DNA from: Rappaport israeli
GTDB taxonomy: Bacteria > Pseudomonadota > Gammaproteobacteria > Cardiobacteriales > Cardiobacteriaceae
Length of the DNA stretch: 64,000 nt
Assembly: GCF_001888055.1 (NCBI RefSeq)
Contig: NZ_LXHZ01000004.1
Location: forward strand, 119,295-183,294
Direction: 5' to 3'
Under the pieces are notes generated by a model. The model saw only the letters and a list, made by a program, of their open reading frames with translations. It did no database searches and was not told where the DNA came from. Each line of letters starts with the position of its first letter. The stretch's first letter is position 1. The position numbers and the translations under genes are program-made. Below are positions 60,212-64,000 of this stretch, in pieces.

Positions 60212-61836
60212 GTCCTATTACTTAGGTCATAAATTTTATCAGTCTTCCAAATATCTGATAGGCGATGGGTAACAAAAATAACTGTGGAATTAAGTTTATT
60301 TATGTTTTTTACTACCTCAACTTCTGTGCCTTCATCAAGGGCTGAAGTCCCTTCATCTATAATTAAAATAGGGGCATTCTTTATTATAGCTCTTGCTAGT
60401 GCTACCCTTTGACGTTCGCCACCAGATAACGCTGTTCCCTGCCTACCTACATGGTAATAGATACCGTCAGAAGAACGTTGAATCAGGTCTGTCAAAGCTA
60501 CTTGCTTTGCAACATTCTCAATTTCTTCATCTGTGGCCTGTGGCTTTCCAATACGAATATTTTCAGCCAATGTACCTGTAAAAATAATAGGTTCTTGTGG
60601 CACGTAAGCAATATGTTTGACAAGTTCATCATAGGGAAATTCTGATAATCGAATACCACCCAAACAAATATATCCTTCTTTTGGATCATCAAAACGTAGT
60701 ATTAATTCAAGTAAAGTGCTTTTACCACTGCCACTTTTACCTGTAATTTGGAGATGGGTTTGGTAGGGGATAATAAGATTGATATTGCTTAGGATTGGTG
60801 AGTGGTTTACTTGATGGATGGTAATTTCAAATTTCTTTCTATCTTCAAGTGTTTGATAGGTACTTAAAGTGTGCGATACAACTGTATTATCAGGTTCATT
60901 CAATGACGGTATATAATATAATTGGCTATATTCTGAGAATAAATGTTTTATGTCATTAATACTGAAAGTAGCGGTAGCCAATTGTTCAAGGGGAGCTGCC
61001 GCCCTTGTAATAAGCACAATTATAGCTAAGATTTGTGTCTCTATTCTGACACCTGCAAACCATAAATAACCAATTAAACCTGCAGTCGGGAGTACACTAG
61101 CAAATAATGAAATACCTGTTGCTAGAGCTGCTATTGAATTAATACGGCTAAAACTATCACTTTGACGTAGCCATTCATTTTTCAATGGTTGCACAGCTCC
61201 ATCTATGCCTTTAGATGTTCGTAGCAGCTCAATGTGTTCTACGAAATTAAGTATTGATTGATTAGTAAGCAATTCAAGTTGATTCCGATTTTTATCTACC
61301 CTTAATAAAAGAAACTGACCATACCATTGTAGAGCAAATGAGAAAAAAAGCAGACCAAATGCCCAAATTGCAACTGTTTTTTCTGTCAACCACCCTAAAC
61401 TTACGATCAAAAACAACGCTAAACTTGGTGAATGAATAAACATTTGTAACTGATGGGCGGGAATGCTCATAAATTGAGGGATACTTTTTCCCGCCATACT
61501 TGCAACTTTAGTGCGGTTGGCTTGATTAAGCCATGATAGTTTGGCAGAAGCTAATGCTGTTCCCAAGCCTTGATATAAATCACCTGCGAGCCTAACACCT
61601 GTCAAGTAACCCTGCCGACTCACTAAAACAGTAAGTAATACGGCTATAGTAGCAGACACAAGCACATTAAAAGGTGATAAATTATTCAAGATTGAAAATG
61701 ACAATACCGTATAAGCAATTGCTTCTGCTAAAGCGACCAACAGCCATCCAATACTAACAACTAATAATCGCTTATGAGCAAGTGGTGGCAAAGAAATAAC
61801 GATATATCGAAAAAATTTGTGTATAGAGCTAAACAT
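60199..61836 (-). CDS. Exporter-fold ABC half-transporter 2
   Basis: 545 residues. An N-terminal six-helix membrane domain (LLVVSIGWLLVALAEAIAYTVL, VLVSATIAVLLTVLV, LALFLIVSLGWLTEKTV) is followed by an ATPase: Walker [14 protein letters not shown], signature GTALSGGERQRVAL, Walker B LIIDEGTSALDE. It pairs with the upstream half-transporter in the same direction (one-base overlap). By sequence style and iron neighbours, IrtAB/YbtPQ-type siderophore importers or a siderophore exporter are the options. The last three residues come from the IS1-family end, so the natural C-terminus is probably slightly altered. Confidence 0.85.
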   Translation of the reverse strand: MFSSIHKFFRYIVISLPPLAHKRLLVVSIGWLLVALAEAIAYTVLSFSILNNLSPFNVLVSATIAVLLTVLVSRQGYLTGVRLAGDLYQGLGTALASAKLSWLNQANRTKVASMAGKSIPQFMSIPAHQLQMFIHSPSLALFLIVSLGWLTEKTVAIWAFGLLFFSFALQWYGQFLLLRVDKNRNQLELLTNQSILNFVEHIELLRTSKGIDGAVQPLKNEWLRQSDSFSRINSIAALATGISLFASVLPTAGLIGYLWFAGVRIETQILAIIVLITRAAAPLEQLATATFSINDIKHLFSEYSQLYYIPSLNEPDNTVVSHTLSTYQTLEDRKKFEITIHQVNHSPILSNINLIIPYQTHLQITGKSGSGKSTLLELILRFDDPKEGYICLGGIRLSEFPYDELVKHIAYVPQEPIIFTGTLAENIRIGKPQATDEEIENVAKQVALTDLIQRSSDGIYYHVGRQGTALSGGERQRVALARAIIKNAPILIIDEGTSALDEGTEVEVVKNINKLNSTVIFVTHRLSDIWKTDKIYDLSNRTVVL

Positions 61837-63476
61837 TAACAGATAACCTTTTTATTTTGCTTGATAGGCGTATAACCACCTAAATTTATGTGGTTATCTG
61901 CACTAGCTATAATTGTTTTATCATGTGTTACTACGATTAAAGTTTTGTTGTTGGTGATAATATGAGTACGTAATTCATTCATCAATTGGTTAGCATTATC
62001 AGCATCTAATGCACTAGTTGGTTCATCTAGCAAAATAATATGGGCATTTGAAAGAAATGTTTTGGCAACACATAGACGTTGACGTTCACCGCCTGATAAT
62101 AGGTGAACTGGACTATCTAATTGAACGTCAAGTCTAACTCTATTTAGAGCCAAGGTAAGCATGTCATCTGTCACTGAATCATTAACCATTTTTAAATTAT
62201 CCTTAACCGTTAAAGGTATGATATCGCCACCTTGAGGAATAAACAAAATAGCTTCTTGACGACTTTGGCTATCTATTGTCAAAAGTGGATAGTCATTAAT
62301 ATAGACCGTTCCCTTAGTTAGAGGTTCAAACCCTGCTAGTACTTGTAATAGCATGGTTTTACCTGTACCACTTGGTGCAGTAATGGCAGTCATAGTTCTA
62401 GGTACGAATTGGTAACTAAGATTTTCAAATAATATTCTGTCTTGAAAGATTAATTGACCCTGAACAATATGAACCTTGCAAGCCTTTGATAAGTCACCAA
62501 TAACAGATTCTTTACCCATATCTAAAATTGGTTGATTTAAGAAATGAATTAATCGCTGAGCAGAATTTTTTGCAGTAGCAACATAGTCTAAGCCATGACC
62601 TAACTTAAGTGCAGGAGTGACAAATGCCAAGCTAAAAAACAAGGTTGCTGCCAAAGTTGAAGTGTCGTAGTCGTAAGCAACCACATAGGCAATGGCGAAA
62701 GTTGCTATAGCTTGTAACAAAGATACCGCTAGCCCAGCCATGGTTGCGACTTTACTCACCCACATGACCATATTTTGACTAAATGTCATCGTTGCATGGT
62801 CATAGTTTTTTAATGCAAATGATTGACCTTGCCGACCATTAAATATTCGATGGACACGAATACCTCGTGTGTAGTCATCCACCGCCGTGATAATATCTCC
62901 CATGACTTGCATTCGAGCTGTACCATCACGGGCTGTTACTCTGGGCACAATAACAAGGTAATATAATGATGCAAGAATCGCTGGTAATAAAACCCATAAA
63001 GATTGCCATCCAACCATTGTTAGTAACAAGGAAATTGACAATATTGGTACGATAAAAAATGCTACCAATTCATTTGGCAAATGTGCCAATAGATGATGTA
63101 AACTATCAATGTCTTCTTTAATTAACTTTTTTAAGTCATTATTGTCTTGAATAGCTAACCTACTTGCAGGCAGTCTTACCATGTGTTCAATGATAAGTTG
63201 ACGCATCGTAATTGAGAAAGTTGCCTCAGCAGAATGGGAAATATAAGATACCAATCCTGTAGATACTGCCCCTATAAACCACAATACCACACTAACTATT
63301 AACCAATAAAGATGCTTATTAGCTATCAGCTTAACAATGCTCCAGAATCCTAGTACCATAGCCACGCCACTAATGCAAGCAAATAAAACACTCAAAAATA
63401 ATTTTATTCTTAATGGATATAAAATAGGCTTAATTTTCGGATTCGTTAAAATTTCATATAAGTTGTTAGCTTTCAT
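61836..63476 (-). CDS. Exporter-fold ABC half-transporter 1
   Basis: 546 residues. Six-helix membrane domain (LFLSVLFACISGVAMVLGFWSIV, LIVSVVLWFIGAVSTGLVSY, VAFFIVPILSISLLLTMVGW), then Walker A APSGTGKTMLLQV, signature HLLSGGERQRLCVAK, Walker B IILLDEPTSALD. Its start codon overlaps the stop of an upstream truncated frame (ATGA). With half-transporter 2 it forms a heterodimer of the IrtAB/YbtPQ or exporter type. Confidence 0.85.
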   Translation of the reverse strand: MKANNLYEILTNPKIKPILYPLRIKLFLSVLFACISGVAMVLGFWSIVKLIANKHLYWLIVSVVLWFIGAVSTGLVSYISHSAEATFSITMRQLIIEHMVRLPASRLAIQDNNDLKKLIKEDIDSLHHLLAHLPNELVAFFIVPILSISLLLTMVGWQSLWVLLPAILASLYYLVIVPRVTARDGTARMQVMGDIITAVDDYTRGIRVHRIFNGRQGQSFALKNYDHATMTFSQNMVMWVSKVATMAGLAVSLLQAIATFAIAYVVAYDYDTSTLAATLFFSLAFVTPALKLGHGLDYVATAKNSAQRLIHFLNQPILDMGKESVIGDLSKACKVHIVQGQLIFQDRILFENLSYQFVPRTMTAITAPSGTGKTMLLQVLAGFEPLTKGTVYINDYPLLTIDSQSRQEAILFIPQGGDIIPLTVKDNLKMVNDSVTDDMLTLALNRVRLDVQLDSPVHLLSGGERQRLCVAKTFLSNAHIILLDEPTSALDADNANQLMNELRTHIITNNKTLIVVTHDKTIIASADNHINLGGYTPIKQNKKVIC

Positions 63477-63562
63477 AGGTCGCTATCACAGTCGAAAGAG
63501 GATTGGTTTTGTAAATCATTAACAATATCCATAATTACGCTATCAATTTGGTGAGTGTCTTT
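63475..63562 (-). pseudogene. 3' end of a gene cut by the IS256-family element
   Basis: A frame ending with NDLQNQSSFDCDSDL and a stop overlapping the ATG of half-transporter 1 runs into the IS256-family element border. The ATGA overlap suggests translational coupling with a preceding gene of the operon. Too short to name. Confidence 0.5.
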
Positions 63563-64000
63563 GGAGGGCGTTCAGAAATCTGTGTCAGTTCAATCAAAGG
63601 CTCATCACCTTATCTAAGCGCCCGGGGAAATGGATAGACAACTGCATCATAGTTTGTCCCCAATTGTTGATAGGTCTTGTCCATTTCTCACCAGCATTTA
63701 ATATAGCCACATATAGTAATTTAAGCAAGCTGTTTTCATTGGGGAAAGCACCTTTAGTTTTAGTCAACTTACGAAACTGGCGATGCAGCGCTTCAAACGT
63801 ATTGGTGGTATAAATGGGCTTTCTGACTGCCTCAGGGTACTTAAAATAAGCCGATAGTAAATGCCATTTCTCTCGCCAAGAAGCTATCACCGCAGGATAT
63901 TTACTGCCCCAGAGTCTGTCGAGTTCATCAAGGGCCAATTCGGCAGATTCTTTATTAACCGCCTTATACACAGGCTTTAAATCATACATAAAGGCTTTTT
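63562..64000 (-). mobile_element. IS256-family insertion sequence, partial (window edge)
   Basis: The inner end carries GGGCGTTCAGAAATCTGTGT, which looks like an IS256-type terminal repeat. The transposase inside runs to the window edge. Confidence 0.7.
63594..64000 (-). CDS. IS256-family (mutator-type) transposase, C-terminal part
   Basis: At least 131 residues from the C-terminus: LYDLKPVYKAVNKESAELAL, then WGSKYPAVIASWREKW, FKYPEAVRKPIYTTNTFEALHRQFRKLTKTKGAFPNENSLLKLLY, the typical end of MULE/IS256 transposases. The upstream part is outside the window. Intact as far as seen. Confidence 0.88.
   Translation of the reverse strand, partial: KAFMYDLKPVYKAVNKESAELALDELDRLWGSKYPAVIASWREKWHLLSAYFKYPEAVRKPIYTTNTFEALHRQFRKLTKTKGAFPNENSLLKLLYVAILNAGEKWTRPINNWGQTMMQLSIHFPGRLDKVMSL

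Overview
The window looks like a Gammaproteobacterium chromosome with a moderate-GC backbone (by eye in the mid-to-high 40s) carrying several acquired segments. Supporting features are zipA next to ligA, the rpsP-rimM-trmD-rplS order, cydABX, a heptose phosphatase for LPS core, entericidin and Braun-type lipoproteins, and a separate glyQ/glyS pair. The mix of backbone genes with Neisseriaceae-type DNA uptake sequences and Correia-like elements suggests an oral or mucosal bacterium. A Cardiobacteriaceae member such as Suttonella or Dichelobacter is my best guess, but this is inference only.

Layout. 1-460: internally deleted solute-binding-protein remnant broken by a 104-bp Correia-like element. 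0.47-42.6 kb: housekeeping backbone. It holds a NERD helicase, crcB, cca, a FUSC-family protein, leuA, hydrolases, uup, an OMP, ppx/gppA, nfeD plus an SPFH protein, entericidin, glyQS, gmhB-plsC-dusA, cydABX, a truncated uhpT, cysQ, the rpsP operon, an lpp-like gene, coaD-rsmD, aroG, uvrA, engB, cytochrome c4, ycgN, zipA-ligA, a Sua5/YciO protein and trpS. The + strand is strongly G/T-rich here even where genes run on the - strand. 42.7-48.0 kb: an acquired type III restriction-modification operon. Its methylase starts with ten ACCGA repeats in the ON frame, a DinJ/YafQ-type toxin-antitoxin pair sits between mod and res, and several Kingella/Simonsiella-type uptake sequences mark it. 48.0-54.5 kb: GC-richer DNA with a truncated glucose-1-phosphatase gene, a Neisseria-type uptake sequence, an 89-bp MITE-like element, and a mannose-family PTS operon (kbaZ/gatZ, agaS, EIIB, EIIC, EIID, EIIA) probably for N-acetylgalactosamine or galactosamine. 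54.5-64.0 kb: AT-rich, IS-bounded iron-siderophore island. In order it has an IS30-family copy interrupted by a second Correia-like element, a siderophore ABC importer (binding protein, ATPase, two permeases) behind a Fur-box-like site, an IS1-family element, a pair of exporter-fold ABC half-transporters, the end of a truncated gene, and an IS256-family transposase running off the window.

Data quality dominates gene calling. I find about 27 single-base frameshifts, nearly all in short homopolymers or base doublets. They include indispensable single-copy genes (glyQ, glyS, trpS, ligA, rplS, plsC, cca) and genes of every origin. Restoring one base at each site gives full family length in the correct frame, so I read nearly all of them as sequencing or assembly indels. 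Genuine decay is limited to the gutted binding protein at 117-407, uhpT, the phosphatase gene at 48.0-48.7 kb, the IS30 copy, and the gene fragment at 63.5 kb.
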